64,000 bases of DNA from Streptomyces sp. NBC_00259 (GCF_036181745.1 NZ_CP108080.1:7443501-7507500), one strand, 5' to 3'. Counted from the stretch's first letter, positions 50,818 to 59,379 are shown. Numbers and translations are program-made. Notes: generated by a model not told the origin, from the sequence alone.

Positions 50818-51309
50818 CTAGATCCGGCCCTCTCCGAGGACCGCCCCGGCCGCCGTGCGGTGCAGCGCTTCAACCGTCTCCATCTGGTCCTTCGCCCGGT
50901 CCGCGAGCTCCTGGAGCCGTGTGGTGTCGATCGGGCCCGGGACCGGAGCGGCGGCCATCAGCGCGGTCCAGAGCAGGTACTTGCCCTGGATGCCCATGCG
51001 CAGCGTCTCCAGCTCCACGATGGTGCTCAGCCCCGAGCGGCGCCGGACGCGGCCGTTGAGCTTCAGGCGGGCGATCTTCTCCGCGACCCAGCCGCCGCAA
51101 GCCTTGTACTGCTGCGGGGCGATCCCGAGAGACTCCATGAGGGCCAGGAGGCTGCGGCGGTCGTCTGCGATGTCCTCGGCCAGGCGCCGCAGCTCCGGGG
51201 CGCGGCCCGACGAGTCGTGTGCCCGTGCGATGCGCCGCGACAGCTCGGCCCCTGTGGTGGCGCCGGCCAGGTGGTCGTTGAGATAGATGCGAAGTGCCTT
51301 GTCGTGCAC
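50818..51309 (-). CDS. helical hypothetical protein, 163 residues
   Basis: An all-helical soluble protein: ALRIYLNDHLAGATTGAELS, ELRRLAEDIADDRRSLLALM, a central basic part (EKIARLKLNGRVRRRSG) and ELETLRMGIQGKYLLWTALM. The pattern recalls ferritin-like or DUF892-like helical bundles, but no metal ligands can be set out with certainty. The GTG start at 51309 has GAGAGGT upstream. It faces the end of the gas-vesicle operon. Function unknown. Confidence 0.75.
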   Translation of the reverse strand: MHDKALRIYLNDHLAGATTGAELSRRIARAHDSSGRAPELRRLAEDIADDRRSLLALMESLGIAPQQYKACGGWVAEKIARLKLNGRVRRRSGLSTIVELETLRMGIQGKYLLWTALMAAAPVPGPIDTTRLQELADRAKDQMETVEALHRTAAGAVLGEGRI

Positions 51310-51623
51310 GGTGACCTCTCTGATTCAGCCGGAGGCCACGTCATCACGCCTCTGGACCGATGTGTTCCGGATTCCCTCCGCCATTCCTTCCGCCGCCGCG
51401 AACCGGCCTCACCTTCCCCGCGGCCCGTCCCTCGTTCGGACCCGGGAGTGGCGGTGCCGACGAGCGCCGCGCCCGGCGCCCGGATGCGGAGGTCCGTACC
51501 CAGCGGTGGTTCCAGTGGCCGACCCCCGTCCCCGCCCCGCGATCGATCTTCGCAACAAAGGGAAGGCGTCCAGGAGAGCCAAGGCGATCAGGTCCTTGGC
51601 GGCCATGACCCGAGGAGAACGAC
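51310..51623. other. divergent intergenic region
   Basis: This 314-bp spacer between two divergent small genes shows no clear gene. A late part (about 51575-51623) leads into the GAGGAGA ribosome site of the next gene. No palindrome stands out. Confidence 0.45.
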
Positions 51624-51950
51624 ATGCCTGCCGGATCCAGTCCCAAGCGGGAACGCCAGTACGAGCACATCAAGGACAGCGCCCAGAAGCGCGGCGAGTC
51701 CGCCTCGCGCGCCAAGGAGATCGCCGCTCGCACGGTGAACAAGGAGCGGGCCCGCTCCGGCGAGTCCAGGACCGCGAGCAGGACCTCCACACAGGACCCC
51801 AAGTCGGCCTCCCAGCGAGGCGGCGAGCGCTCCCACAAGGGTGCGCAGGGGCCCACGAAGGACCAGCTCTACGAGGAGGCGAAGAAGAAGAACATCGAGG
51901 GGCGCTCCTCGATGAACAAGGACGAACTGCGCCGTGCCCTGGGCCGCTGA
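51624..51950 (+). CDS. small basic protein of the actinobacterial 'plasmid stabilisation' type
   Basis: A 108-residue highly charged protein: MPAGSSPKRERQYEHIKDSA at the start, ASRAKEIAARTVNKERARSG, and a C-terminal PTKDQLYEEAKKKNIEGRSS followed by MNKDELRRAL, resembling a Rho_N/SAP-like nucleic-acid-binding helix pair. Such genes are widespread in Streptomyces and are often labelled plasmid stabilisation proteins without experiment. GAGGAG precedes ATG 51624. A CsbD gene follows, suggesting a stress group. Confidence 0.8.
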   Translation: MPAGSSPKRERQYEHIKDSAQKRGESASRAKEIAARTVNKERARSGESRTASRTSTQDPKSASQRGGERSHKGAQGPTKDQLYEEAKKKNIEGRSSMNKDELRRALGR

Positions 51951-52063
51951 AGCCCGTCGCGAGGATCGGTCCTGCCGCGGGAACCTGTCACAGGTTTGCG
52001 GAACCTTTCGGGAGGTATGCGCATGAAGTAACGCAATCTTCTCCGATCGAGGAGCTGATCAGG

Positions 52064-52276
52064 GTGGCTGAGGGCAAGAAGATTCGTGGCAAGGCCCAGG
52101 AAGCGACGGGCAAGGCCAAGGAGAAGGTCGGGCGCGCGACGGGCAAGGACGACTTGCGCCTCAAAGGAGCCGGTGACCAGGCGGCCGGGAAGGCCAAGCA
52201 GGCTGCCGGAAAGGTCGAGGACGTCGTGAAGGGTACGGCGGAGGAGACCAAGGGAAAGATTCGTCGCCACAAGTGA
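52064..52276 (+). CDS. CsbD family stress protein
   Basis: A 70-residue hydrophilic protein of the CsbD type: GKKIRGKAQEATGKAKEKVG, GKDDLRLKGAGDQAAGKAKQ and VKGTAEETKGKI. CsbD proteins are general-stress proteins of unknown biochemical role, controlled by alternative sigma factors. GTG 52064 is chosen for GAGGAG upstream. A strong terminator follows. Confidence 0.92.
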   Translation: MAEGKKIRGKAQEATGKAKEKVGRATGKDDLRLKGAGDQAAGKAKQAAGKVEDVVKGTAEETKGKIRRHK

Positions 52277-52588
52277 CGGCTCGTCATCGTGTGTAACGGA
52301 ACACGGCCGGGGCGGGAGTCCCTCTCCCGCCCCGGCCGCTGCGCGTGCCCGTTGGACCACTGCGTGCCGGTCCTGTCCCGGACTCCTCCACTGCCGGCTC
52401 GCAGATGGCAGATGGCAGGCGGCAGGCGGCAGGTGTGGTGCACGGCTTGCGGGGCAGGCGGATGCCCGAAGGGCCGGGACGCTCACCCAGGCAAGGCCGG
52501 AAAGCCGGAACGGGACCTGCAGCGGCCTCGGTGGCCGAGCCTCGTGCCCGTGGCGGTCTCGGCACGCCCGCAGAGGAAGGCGGAGGAC
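52277..52588. other. intergenic region with terminator and 7-bp repeats
   Basis: This 312-bp region holds the terminator at 52305-52337 and a short tandem of 7-bp units (agatggc twice, aggcggc twice) at 52403-52430. No gene is seen before the DUF6479 start. Confidence 0.5.
52305..52337 (+). terminator. 14-bp perfect hairpin after csbD-like gene
   Basis: A perfect 14-bp stem (52305-52318 with 52324-52337) and 5-nt loop lie 29 bp after the stop codon. Confidence 0.85.
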
Positions 52589-52966
52589 ATGGACATACTC
52601 ATCGCCGGCCACGCAACCCTCGTCACCGGAGCCGCGATCGCCGCGAGCAATCCGGTGCTCGGCGGGGTGGGACCGTTCATCGCGGGCCTTGTGATCGTGG
52701 CGGTACTCATCGGAGTCATCCCCTGGGCCGTACGCCGCCGCCGGTCGCAGCCGCGGCCGCCCCGGCCGGAGGAGCAGCCGACGGCGCCACCGCACCCCAC
52801 GCACATCGAGCAACGGCGAGAGGTGGACGACGAGGCCTTTCCGGACGACGGTTCGCGGCTGACCCCGCACCAGTTGAAGCCCCACAGCACCCGTCCCGCG
52901 TCCGGTCGACAGCGTGCTCACGAAGACGAGGGCGGCGCCTCCGGGAGCGGTGGACCCCACGGATGA
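52589..52966 (+). CDS. DUF6479-like single-pass membrane protein
   Basis: A 125-residue protein. The N-terminus is short and outside; a hydrophobic helix at about residues 28-48 (FIAGLVIVAVLIGVIPWAVR) is followed by RRRR, placing the Pro/Glu-rich, disordered C-terminus in the cytoplasm. This is the layout of the DUF6479 family of streptomycetes. GGAGGAC precedes ATG 52589. Function unknown. Confidence 0.75.
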   Translation: MDILIAGHATLVTGAAIAASNPVLGGVGPFIAGLVIVAVLIGVIPWAVRRRRSQPRPPRPEEQPTAPPHPTHIEQRREVDDEAFPDDGSRLTPHQLKPHSTRPASGRQRAHEDEGGASGSGGPHG

Positions 52967-53071
52967 GCGGAGCCCGGCGTGCTGTGAACGCAGGCGCGCC
53001 GGGGGCAGGCGTGGGGGGCGAGGCGTACGGGCACGGGACGGGACGGCCTCAGTCGACGATCTGCCTGTGTG

Positions 53072-53854
53072 TCAGCTCTGGCAGTGCGGACACCAGACGG
53101 TACGGCGGCTGGAGAGACGGCGCGAGAGCAGTGGGCCGTGGCACCGCGGACATCGCGGTTCGTCGTCGTCCCTGCGGCCGGTGAGCCAGGTGCGCCGCGA
53201 GGGTACACACTCGGCCTCGACCGACGACTTCAGCACGCGGCGCATCGCGGCGTACACCTTGCCGGCCTCCGCCGTGCCGAGCGTCCGTGCCGGTCTGGTG
53301 GGGGCCGACCGCGCTCGCCAGAGGATCTCGTCGCAGAGCAGATTCCCGAGACCTGCCAGGGCGGACTGGTCCATCAGCACGCTTTTCACGCTGCCGCGAC
53401 GGTTCGCGAGCACGTCCAGGAAGGTCTCCCGGTCGACGGTGAGGGCGTCCGGGCCGAGATGGCAAAGGATGTGTGCGACGGCATCGTCGCTGTCGGCGAC
53501 GTGGACGCCCTGCAGCTTGCGCTGGTCGCGGTAGCGCAGCTCTCGTTCGTCGTCGAGGGTGAACACAAGACGGTCATGCGCGTGGACGGGCTCGTCCGCG
53601 GAGGCGCAGAGCAACGCGCCCGTCATCCCGAAGTGCCAGACCAGTGCCGGTCCTTCGTCGGTCGGCCCGATCAGCCACTTGCCATGGCGCCACGGCTCCC
53701 CGAAGCGCCGCCCCCGGACGTCCCTCCGCAGCCGTCGGGTCGTGACCCCGCGCAGCACCCCGGCGTCCCGCACGTCGATGTCCGTGACCCGCCGGCCGTG
53801 GGCGCAGCTGCTGAGGACCTTGCGGAAGCCTTCGACATCGGGCAGTTCAGGCAT
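53072..53854 (-). CDS. Fpg/Nei family DNA glycosylase
   Basis: A 260-residue glycosylase/AP lyase. It begins PELPDVEGFRKVL after the initiator Met; Pro2 is the catalytic nucleophile and Glu3 assists. HGKWLIG contains the conserved Lys, and the helix-two-turn-helix appears at SALAGLGNLLCDEILWRAR. The C-terminal zinc finger reads CPRCHGPLLSRRL and CPHCQ. It removes oxidised bases from DNA. ATG 53854 follows GGGAGGACGGC. It is divergent from the methyltransferase gene at 54087. Confidence 0.93.
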   Translation of the reverse strand: MPELPDVEGFRKVLSSCAHGRRVTDIDVRDAGVLRGVTTRRLRRDVRGRRFGEPWRHGKWLIGPTDEGPALVWHFGMTGALLCASADEPVHAHDRLVFTLDDERELRYRDQRKLQGVHVADSDDAVAHILCHLGPDALTVDRETFLDVLANRRGSVKSVLMDQSALAGLGNLLCDEILWRARSAPTRPARTLGTAEAGKVYAAMRRVLKSSVEAECVPSRRTWLTGRRDDDEPRCPRCHGPLLSRRLSSRRTVWCPHCQS

Positions 53855-54086
53855 GCCGTCCTCCCTCGGCACCGTGGCGGTTTCCCGTCTGTGTCCACGC
53901 CAAACCGCCTGTCCACGCGAAACCGCTCGAGTTGCCTCTGGCCGCTCGGTTTGCGCCTTTCGATGTGCATTTGTACTCCTATGCAGTTTTTGCGTGATCT
54001 CCCGGGTCTCGGGTAGGTGCCGTGAGGCGGCCGGTGCAGGCAGCCAGCAGTGAGACCGGCCCACCCGGACGGATCCGGAGGAGCAC

Positions 54087-54842
54087 ATGAGCGGCGCCCC
54101 GACCACACACGACCCGTCGTGCCGGACTGTCGCCACTGCGCGAGCGCCGCACGGGAACGGTGTGTTCTCCCTGGCCGCGCTGGTGAGGCCATGGGGTGTC
54201 TATCGCCCACAGGGCGACTCCCAACTGTTGCGCGAGGCCCTCGAAAGGGCAGCCATGCCCGCGGGCGCCCGCGTTCTCGACGTGTGCACCGGCACGGGCC
54301 TGATCGCCGTGACCGCGGCGCGCCTCGGCGCCTCGGACGTATGGGCGGTGGACACCTCGCACCGCGCCGTGATCGCCGCCCGCTGCAACGCGTGGTTGCA
54401 CCGGCTCCGCGTCCACGTCCTGCGCGGTGACTTCCGCGACCGTCCGGCGGGGCACCGCTTCGACATGGTCACTGCCAACCCTCCTTATGTGCCGTGCCCG
54501 GACGGCACTGCCCGGTCCCCCGGCCCCGAGCGCACCGTCGACGCGGGCCCTGACGGGCGGCTCTACCTCGACGACCTGTGCGCGGTGGCTCCCGAACTGC
54601 TGGCCGAGAACGGATCGTTGCTGGTGGTCCAGTCCGCACTGTCCCGGCCCGACCTCACCCTCCAGCAGCTGGGCCGGGCCGGCCTGAAGGTCTCGGTGGT
54701 CGCCCGGCGCACCCAGCCCTTCGGCCCCGTACTGAGCTCGCGTGCCCCATGGCTGGAGGAACGAGGGCTGATCGCTCCCGGCCAGCGCACGGAGGAACTG
54801 ATCGTCGTCCGCGCCGACCGCGTACCGCGACCCTGGAGGTAG
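54087..54842 (+). CDS. HemK/MTQ2-like class I methyltransferase
   Basis: A 251-residue S-adenosylmethionine-dependent methyltransferase. Motif I is VLDVCTGTGLIAVTAARLGA, motif II AVDTSHRAV, and the catalytic NPPY is in FDMVTANPPYVPCPDG. NPPY enzymes methylate amide or exocyclic amino nitrogens, for example glutamine in release factors (PrmC/HemK) or adenine in DNA. The HemK2/MTQ2 branch is the best guess, since no RF-recognition N-terminal domain is present. The gene converges with the ATP-grasp gene. Confidence 0.9.
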   Translation: MSGAPTTHDPSCRTVATARAPHGNGVFSLAALVRPWGVYRPQGDSQLLREALERAAMPAGARVLDVCTGTGLIAVTAARLGASDVWAVDTSHRAVIAARCNAWLHRLRVHVLRGDFRDRPAGHRFDMVTANPPYVPCPDGTARSPGPERTVDAGPDGRLYLDDLCAVAPELLAENGSLLVVQSALSRPDLTLQQLGRAGLKVSVVARRTQPFGPVLSSRAPWLEERGLIAPGQRTEELIVVRADRVPRPWR

Positions 54843-54921
54843 GTCCGGCGTCCGTCGAGAGCCGCGGCGGCGCATGGCGGGCGTGGGCGTGGCGGCGACT
54901 CGGGCGTGTGGCGTGGCCGGA

Positions 54922-56223
54922 TCAGTCCGGTGCCGATGTGACGGCCCGATCGAGCACCGGAGGGTCGAGCGCCAGGACCCGCGTCACGGCCGATTCCAGC
55001 TCGTCGACTCTGTTGCGGCAGGCGCCGATCAGCGCATAGCGCCACACGGGGTCGTCGGCGGTCGCCTCCTCGTACAGCACGGCTCCTTCGGCGCGGCCCG
55101 CGTGCCAGGCCAGTCCTTCCGACCGCAGCAGCCGCGTCGCCTCGTCGAAGGTCCGGGTGGAGGCCGACCGCCCCGCCCCCAGCAGCCAGGTGCGGCCGCG
55201 GAGGCCTTCAGGGAGCAGGCGCCGCACCATGCTCCCCGGAGTGGTCGTGGCGGTCCTGCGGACGTTGCTCTCGGTGGCGTACAGCGTGCCGTCCGCCGCG
55301 ACGACCGCGTCGATCGCGTACGACCCCGCATAGCCTCGTGCCCACAGGTACTTCCCGACGGCAGTGCCCCAGCGCTCAAGCTGCGCCACGCTCGCCTCCG
55401 CCACCCCGTGGAGGGGTGACAGATAGCCGGCGTAGGCGCCGTGGGACGTGCGCATCTCCCCGCTGAACACCACGCGCGGTCCCGTGGACGGGAGGGTCTC
55501 CATCTGAACGCTGACGGACCTGGCCACATCGAGCCACCGCTCCACCACCCACGTGCCGCCGGGGCCGTCTCCCGGGTGCGGCAGGGTGTCCCCGCGGACA
55601 AGGAACATCAGGCCCTGCCCCGCGGCGGAACGGTCGGGTTTGGCCACCACCCGCTCGTACCGGTCGAGCATCGAGTCCGCCGTGGGCCCGAGCACGCGGC
55701 CGTCACAGACGCGTCCCGGTGGCATCCGTATGCCCAGCTCTTCGGCGAGGGCGCGGAACCCGGTCTTCGTGTTGAGCCTGTACACCACCTCCAGCGCTTC
55801 CGCAGCCGCACCGGAGGGCCCGTACGGAGCGATCGGTACGCCGAGTTGCTCGGCCAGGCCGACCGTGGCGGTGTCCAGGGCAAGGGGCAGCAGCTGCACT
55901 CCCGGGCGCCGGGCGGCGAGTGCGCGGAGCAGCTCCGTCTGCCCGGCACGGCGTACCGCGTCGGCCATGGTGGCTCCGGGCACCGGGGGCACGGTGACCG
56001 CCGTGACGGAGTCGTACGGCATGCCCAGCGTGCCGCAGACGTAGCGAAGGAAGGCGTCGCTGAGCGGGGTGGGTGTCACCAGCACGTCGCCGGGACTCGT
56101 CAGCCAGATCTCGCGCGGAGCCTGCCGCGCCCATCGGACCAGTACCTCGTGGGCAGACAGGTCCACGGCGACATCGGAGAAGAAGTTCGCGTAGACGATC
56201 AGCGGTGTCGGGCGCCGTCCCAC
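54922..56223 (-). CDS. ATP-grasp protein related to peptide ligase PGM1
   Basis: A 433-residue protein. Residues 1-130 form a pre-ATP-grasp domain (PLIVYANFFSDVAVDLS, VTAVTVPPVPGATMADAVRR). The ATP-grasp core follows with RYERVVAKPDRSAAGQGLMF (Lys and Gly-rich loop), VVERWLDVARSVSVQM and SYAIDAVVAADGTLYATESN (metal-binding Glu-x-Asn). PGM1 joins amino acids in pheganomycin biosynthesis; relatives ligate carboxylates to amines. No precursor peptide gene is evident nearby. The GTG at 56223 is at the expected N-terminus. Confidence 0.85.
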   Translation of the reverse strand: MGRRPTPLIVYANFFSDVAVDLSAHEVLVRWARQAPREIWLTSPGDVLVTPTPLSDAFLRYVCGTLGMPYDSVTAVTVPPVPGATMADAVRRAGQTELLRALAARRPGVQLLPLALDTATVGLAEQLGVPIAPYGPSGAAAEALEVVYRLNTKTGFRALAEELGIRMPPGRVCDGRVLGPTADSMLDRYERVVAKPDRSAAGQGLMFLVRGDTLPHPGDGPGGTWVVERWLDVARSVSVQMETLPSTGPRVVFSGEMRTSHGAYAGYLSPLHGVAEASVAQLERWGTAVGKYLWARGYAGSYAIDAVVAADGTLYATESNVRRTATTTPGSMVRRLLPEGLRGRTWLLGAGRSASTRTFDEATRLLRSEGLAWHAGRAEGAVLYEEATADDPVWRYALIGACRNRVDELESAVTRVLALDPPVLDRAVTSAPD

Positions 56224-56354
56224 GCCGCATGCCTACCCGGACGACCGCGGACCGTATCCCTTCGTCGTTCATGGCTCCCCGCCCCTGGCCGGCCCGCCCG
56301 CAGCCGCGCGGCTCCGACGGGCGGTGCCCCGGGGGCCGCCCTCACCATGAAGAC

Positions 56355-56906
56355 GTGGACCGTAGATCTCCGCGTCCGGTCGGTGCCTCGGGCGGGCGCC
56401 CGGGGCTGGACCCGGCCGAGCTGCTCGCGCGGCAGCTGCACGACGCGCTCGCGGCCGCAGGGCACACCGTCGCGGTCGCCGAGTCGCTGACCGCGGGCCG
56501 GCTCGGCGCGGTGCTGGCCGACGCGCCCGGCGCGTCACGAACGTTCCGCGGCGGTGTGATCGCCTATGCCACCGAGGTCAAGGCATCCGTGCTCGGTGTC
56601 GACCGAGGACTTCTCGCCGGCCGGGGCGCCGTGGACCGGGACGTGGCCAGGCAGATGGCCGAGGGGGTGCGCCGACTCATGGGCGCCACGTACGGGCTGG
56701 CCACGACCGGCGTGGCCGGCCCGGGTACGCAGGACGGCCGGGAGGTCGGCACCCTGTTCGTCGCCGTGTGCGGACCGCGCGGCACCGTCGTGGACGCGCC
56801 GCACACCGACGGCGACCACGACCCGGGCACCATCCACCGGACGGCGGTGACCGCGGCGCTGGAACTGCTCCGGGACCAGCTGCGACCACCGGATCGCGAC
56901 GACTGA
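56355..56906 (+). CDS. CinA-family nicotinamide-nucleotide amidase-like protein
   Basis: A 183-residue protein corresponding to the C-terminal domain of CinA: HTVAVAESLTAGRLGAVLAD (catalytic Ser), SRTFRGGVIAYATEVKASVL and GLATTGVAGPGTQDGREVG (the GPG motif). The family hydrolyses nicotinamide mononucleotide to the acid form in pyridine-nucleotide recycling. The start is unsure: GTG 56355 has a weak GAAG upstream and ATG 56271 has none. It lies divergent from the ATP-grasp gene and 36 bp before an 8-bp tandem repeat. Confidence 0.88.
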   Translation: MDRRSPRPVGASGGRPGLDPAELLARQLHDALAAAGHTVAVAESLTAGRLGAVLADAPGASRTFRGGVIAYATEVKASVLGVDRGLLAGRGAVDRDVARQMAEGVRRLMGATYGLATTGVAGPGTQDGREVGTLFVAVCGPRGTVVDAPHTDGDHDPGTIHRTAVTAALELLRDQLRPPDRDD

Positions 56907-57532
56907 CGGGACGCGACGACTGAGGGGCCGCCGACCCGGGTACGCGGCACCGGCGCACCGGCGCACCGGCGCACCGGCGCACCGGCGCACCGGCGCACCG
57001 GCGCACCGGCCGCCTCGCCCTTCGCCGGTAGCAGGGCCCCGGATCGATGCTCGCGGCGCCTGTACTCCGGCACTCCCTTTCCTGCTCGCCATCGCGGTCG
57101 CCCCCAGCGCCCTCGGGCGATCGGTCACGGCAGCGGAACCCCTGGGCACTGCGGCGACTGCCCGCCCGCGCCGACACCAAATCGGCGGCCCGGTCGCGGG
57201 TCCGGTTTGCGACGCCTCGGGGCAGGTGCACGGTGAGCAAGGACCGGGATCGGCGTCGCGCCCGAGGTTGTCCGCCACCGTGTCGGGTACGCGGTAGCCC
57301 TCTGCCGTGCGACGACGGCTCGGAGGAAGCGATGGGCGTACGCAGGCTCGTGGCCGCCGGCCCGTGTCCCGGCAGCTCACCGGCGACGACAGGCTGGGCA
57401 GAGGCGCCGCGGCCCGGTCACCGCGGACGGAGCGGCCGCGGCCGCGTACGCGGCGGCTGTTGTCCGGTCGGGCCTGGTCGCCGCCTCGCCGAGCGCACGT
57501 CACCGCGTCGACGCGAAAGGAGGCGTCGGGAG
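56907..57532. other. long intergenic region with 8-bp tandem repeat
   Basis: This 626-bp region contains the GCACCGGC repeat at 56947-57010 and ends in the GAAAGGAGG ribosome site of the udgX gene. Open frames in it are rich in Arg/Pro/Ala with no domain and are not called. Confidence 0.5.
56947..57010. repeat. 8-bp tandem repeat, (GCACCGGC)8
   Basis: Eight exact copies of GCACCGGC run head to tail for 64 bp, 40 bp after the end of the CinA gene. Exactness suggests recent slippage, so copy number should vary between strains. Confidence 0.92.
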
Positions 57533-58333
57533 ATGGTCACGCACACCACGTCCGTGAAGCGGTCCGGACAGGGATACGACGCCACTCCGTTTCTCCCGGG
57601 TAGGCGCGCCGGCCTGCCGGGGCTGCGCCGGGCGGCGGCGGGATGCCGGGGCTGCCCGCTGTACGAGGACGCGACACAGACCGTGTTCGGCGAGGGCGAC
57701 ACCTCCGCGCGCATCCTGCTGCTCGGCGAGCAGCCGGGCGACCAGGAGGACCGGCAGGGCAGGCCGTTCGTCGGCCCGGCGGGGAAGGTGCTGGAGCGGG
57801 CGCTGGCGGACGCGGGCATCCACCCGGACGGAACGTATGTCACCAACGCGGTCAAGCACTTCAAGTTCACCGTCCCCGAAGGGCGCAAGCGCCGCATCCA
57901 CAAGTCGCCGAGTCTGCGGGAGATGACGGCGTGCCGGCCCTGGCTGGTGGCCGAGCTCCAACGCGTCCGCCCCGAGCTGGTCGTGGCCCTCGGTTCGACG
58001 GCCGGCAAGGCCCTGCTCGGGCCGTCGTTCCGGGTGACGGAACAACGCGGCGCCCTGCTGCCCTGGCCAGGACTCGACGACGGCGGAGGCGACGGCAGCG
58101 GTGGGGGCCGGGTGGACGACGGCGTCCGCGGCCTTGTCGCGACGATCCACCCCTCCGCCGTTCTGCGCGCCGACGACCGTGACGCGGCGTACAAGGGTTG
58201 GTCTCCGACCTGCGCGTCGCCGCCCATGCCCTCGACGACGGGGGCGGCGGTTCGTCGTCATGAGGTCCGGCATTCCTCGTACCCGGACAAGCCCCCGGAA
58301 GCCCGCGTCGCATGGTCAGCCGGACGCCTCTAA
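57533..58333 (+). CDS. udgX: UdgX-type uracil-DNA glycosylase, C-terminus frameshifted
   Basis: A 266-residue protein of the UDG superfamily. GCRGCPLYEDATQTVFGEG (Cys38 and Cys41, cluster ligands), LLLGEQPGDQEDRQGRPFVG, the UdgX-specific RKRRIHKSPSLRE and GLVATIHPSAVLR are present. In mycobacterial UdgX the His of KRRIH (His123 here) bonds covalently to the abasic site. After residue 222 the reading frame appears to shift: one extra base would give GLVSDLRVAAHALDD and a stop near 58260. All catalytic motifs lie before this. GAAAGGAGG precedes ATG 57533. Confidence 0.88.
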   Translation: MVTHTTSVKRSGQGYDATPFLPGRRAGLPGLRRAAAGCRGCPLYEDATQTVFGEGDTSARILLLGEQPGDQEDRQGRPFVGPAGKVLERALADAGIHPDGTYVTNAVKHFKFTVPEGRKRRIHKSPSLREMTACRPWLVAELQRVRPELVVALGSTAGKALLGPSFRVTEQRGALLPWPGLDDGGGDGSGGGRVDDGVRGLVATIHPSAVLRADDRDAAYKGWSPTCASPPMPSTTGAAVRRHEVRHSSYPDKPPEARVAWSAGRL

Positions 58334-58334
58334 G

Positions 58335-58388
58335 CGGATAGCCAATCCGGATGTGTGTTACGGTCGCGCCAAGCGGATGAGCTATCCG
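58335..58388. promoter_or_regulatory. two operator sites CGGAT-N5-ATCCG upstream of SDR gene
   Basis: CGGATAGCCAATCCG (58335-58349) and CGGATGAGCTATCCG (58374-58388) are perfect 5-5-5 inverted repeats 39 bp apart, start to start, inside a longer repeated context (aagcggat and atgtg). A third related site lies before the TetR gene. They are probable sites for that TetR protein. Confidence 0.75.
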
Positions 58389-58415
58389 AATGTGCGTACC
58401 GAGGGTGGATGAGCC

Positions 58416-59309
58416 ATGAAGAAGACGGCTGTGGTCACGGCTGGAACGGCCGGCATCGGCCTGGAGACGGCACTCGGGCTGTCTGCCGCCGGGTTCTCGG
58501 TCACCGTGGTCGGACGCAATGCCGACCGGGGCGCCCGGGCGGTCGAGCGGATCAACGCGACGAGCCCCGCGCATCCTGCCCGCTTCCTCGCCGCGGATCT
58601 CGCCTCGCTCGACGAAGTGCGCGCGCTCGCCGACCGGATCGCCTCCGGCCACGCCGCGTCGGGCGACCCACTGACCGTGCTGGTCAACAACGTCGGGGCG
58701 ATGTTCGCGGATCGACGGGACCTGGGCGGCGTCGAGGCGTCGTTCGTCGTCAACCACCTCTCGCCGTACCTGCTGACCGAACTGCTGCTGCCCACACTGA
58801 CGGCAGGTGCACCCAGCAGGATCGTGAACGTGACCTCAGGTGCGGTCGGGGTCGCGAAGCGGGCGTTCGACGCCGTCGAGCCGTCCGGCGGCTACTACGG
58901 CTTCCACTGGTACGGCCGCGCCAAGCTCGCCAACCTCGCCTACACGATCGACCTGGCCGCACGGCTGGACGGCACGGGGGTATCGGTCTTCGCCGCCGAC
59001 CCCGGAGGCGCCGCGACCGACATGACCAACGGCACCATGACCGACCCGAAGATCGTCTCGCCCGCCCTGCGGCTGATGTGGCCGCTGGTGCGCCGCAGGT
59101 TCGTACGCTCGACCTCCGGTCCGGCGTCCGTGGCGGCCAGGCCCTCGATCGTCGCCGCCACCGACGAGGCTCTTGCCGGGCGGACCGGCATCGTCATCGG
59201 CGCCCAGGCGCGTCCGGTGGCGCCGTTCCGCGGCGCGACCGACCCCCGCGTCGCCGAGGCCGTGCGCCGACTCAGCGAACGGCACGCGCCCCTCGCGGCC
59301 ACCACCTGA
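58416..59309 (+). CDS. short-chain dehydrogenase/reductase
   Basis: A 297-residue SDR. The cofactor motif is VVTAGTAGIGLETALGLSAA (TGxxxGIG with Ala for the usual second residue), NNVG is present, and the catalytic Ser and Tyr-x3-Lys are in IVNVTSGAVG and HWYGRAKLANLA. It is closest to the WW-domain oxidoreductase or protochlorophyllide-reductase-like branch. It would reduce a carbonyl with NADPH. GATGAG precedes the ATG, and two TetR-type operators overlap the promoter region. Confidence 0.92.
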   Translation: MKKTAVVTAGTAGIGLETALGLSAAGFSVTVVGRNADRGARAVERINATSPAHPARFLAADLASLDEVRALADRIASGHAASGDPLTVLVNNVGAMFADRRDLGGVEASFVVNHLSPYLLTELLLPTLTAGAPSRIVNVTSGAVGVAKRAFDAVEPSGGYYGFHWYGRAKLANLAYTIDLAARLDGTGVSVFAADPGGAATDMTNGTMTDPKIVSPALRLMWPLVRRRFVRSTSGPASVAARPSIVAATDEALAGRTGIVIGAQARPVAPFRGATDPRVAEAVRRLSERHAPLAATT

Positions 59310-59350
59310 CCTGACCCGACGTGCGACGCGGCACGGGCGGCGGGGCCAAG

Positions 59351-59365
59351 CGGATGGACCATCCC
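59351..59365. promoter_or_regulatory. third GGAT-N5-ATCC operator, before tetR
   Basis: CGGATGGACCATCCC matches the two sites upstream of the SDR gene at GGAT and ATCC with the same 5-bp spacer. It lies 15 bp before the TetR start, a position suited to autoregulation. Confidence 0.7.
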
Positions 59366-59379
59366 ATTAGCATGTCCGC

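Noticed and set aside
56564..57240. Minus-strand frames with GAPVRRCA repeats
   Set aside because: The repeated peptide is only the translation of the 8-bp DNA repeat in an arbitrary frame; there is no start signal or domain.
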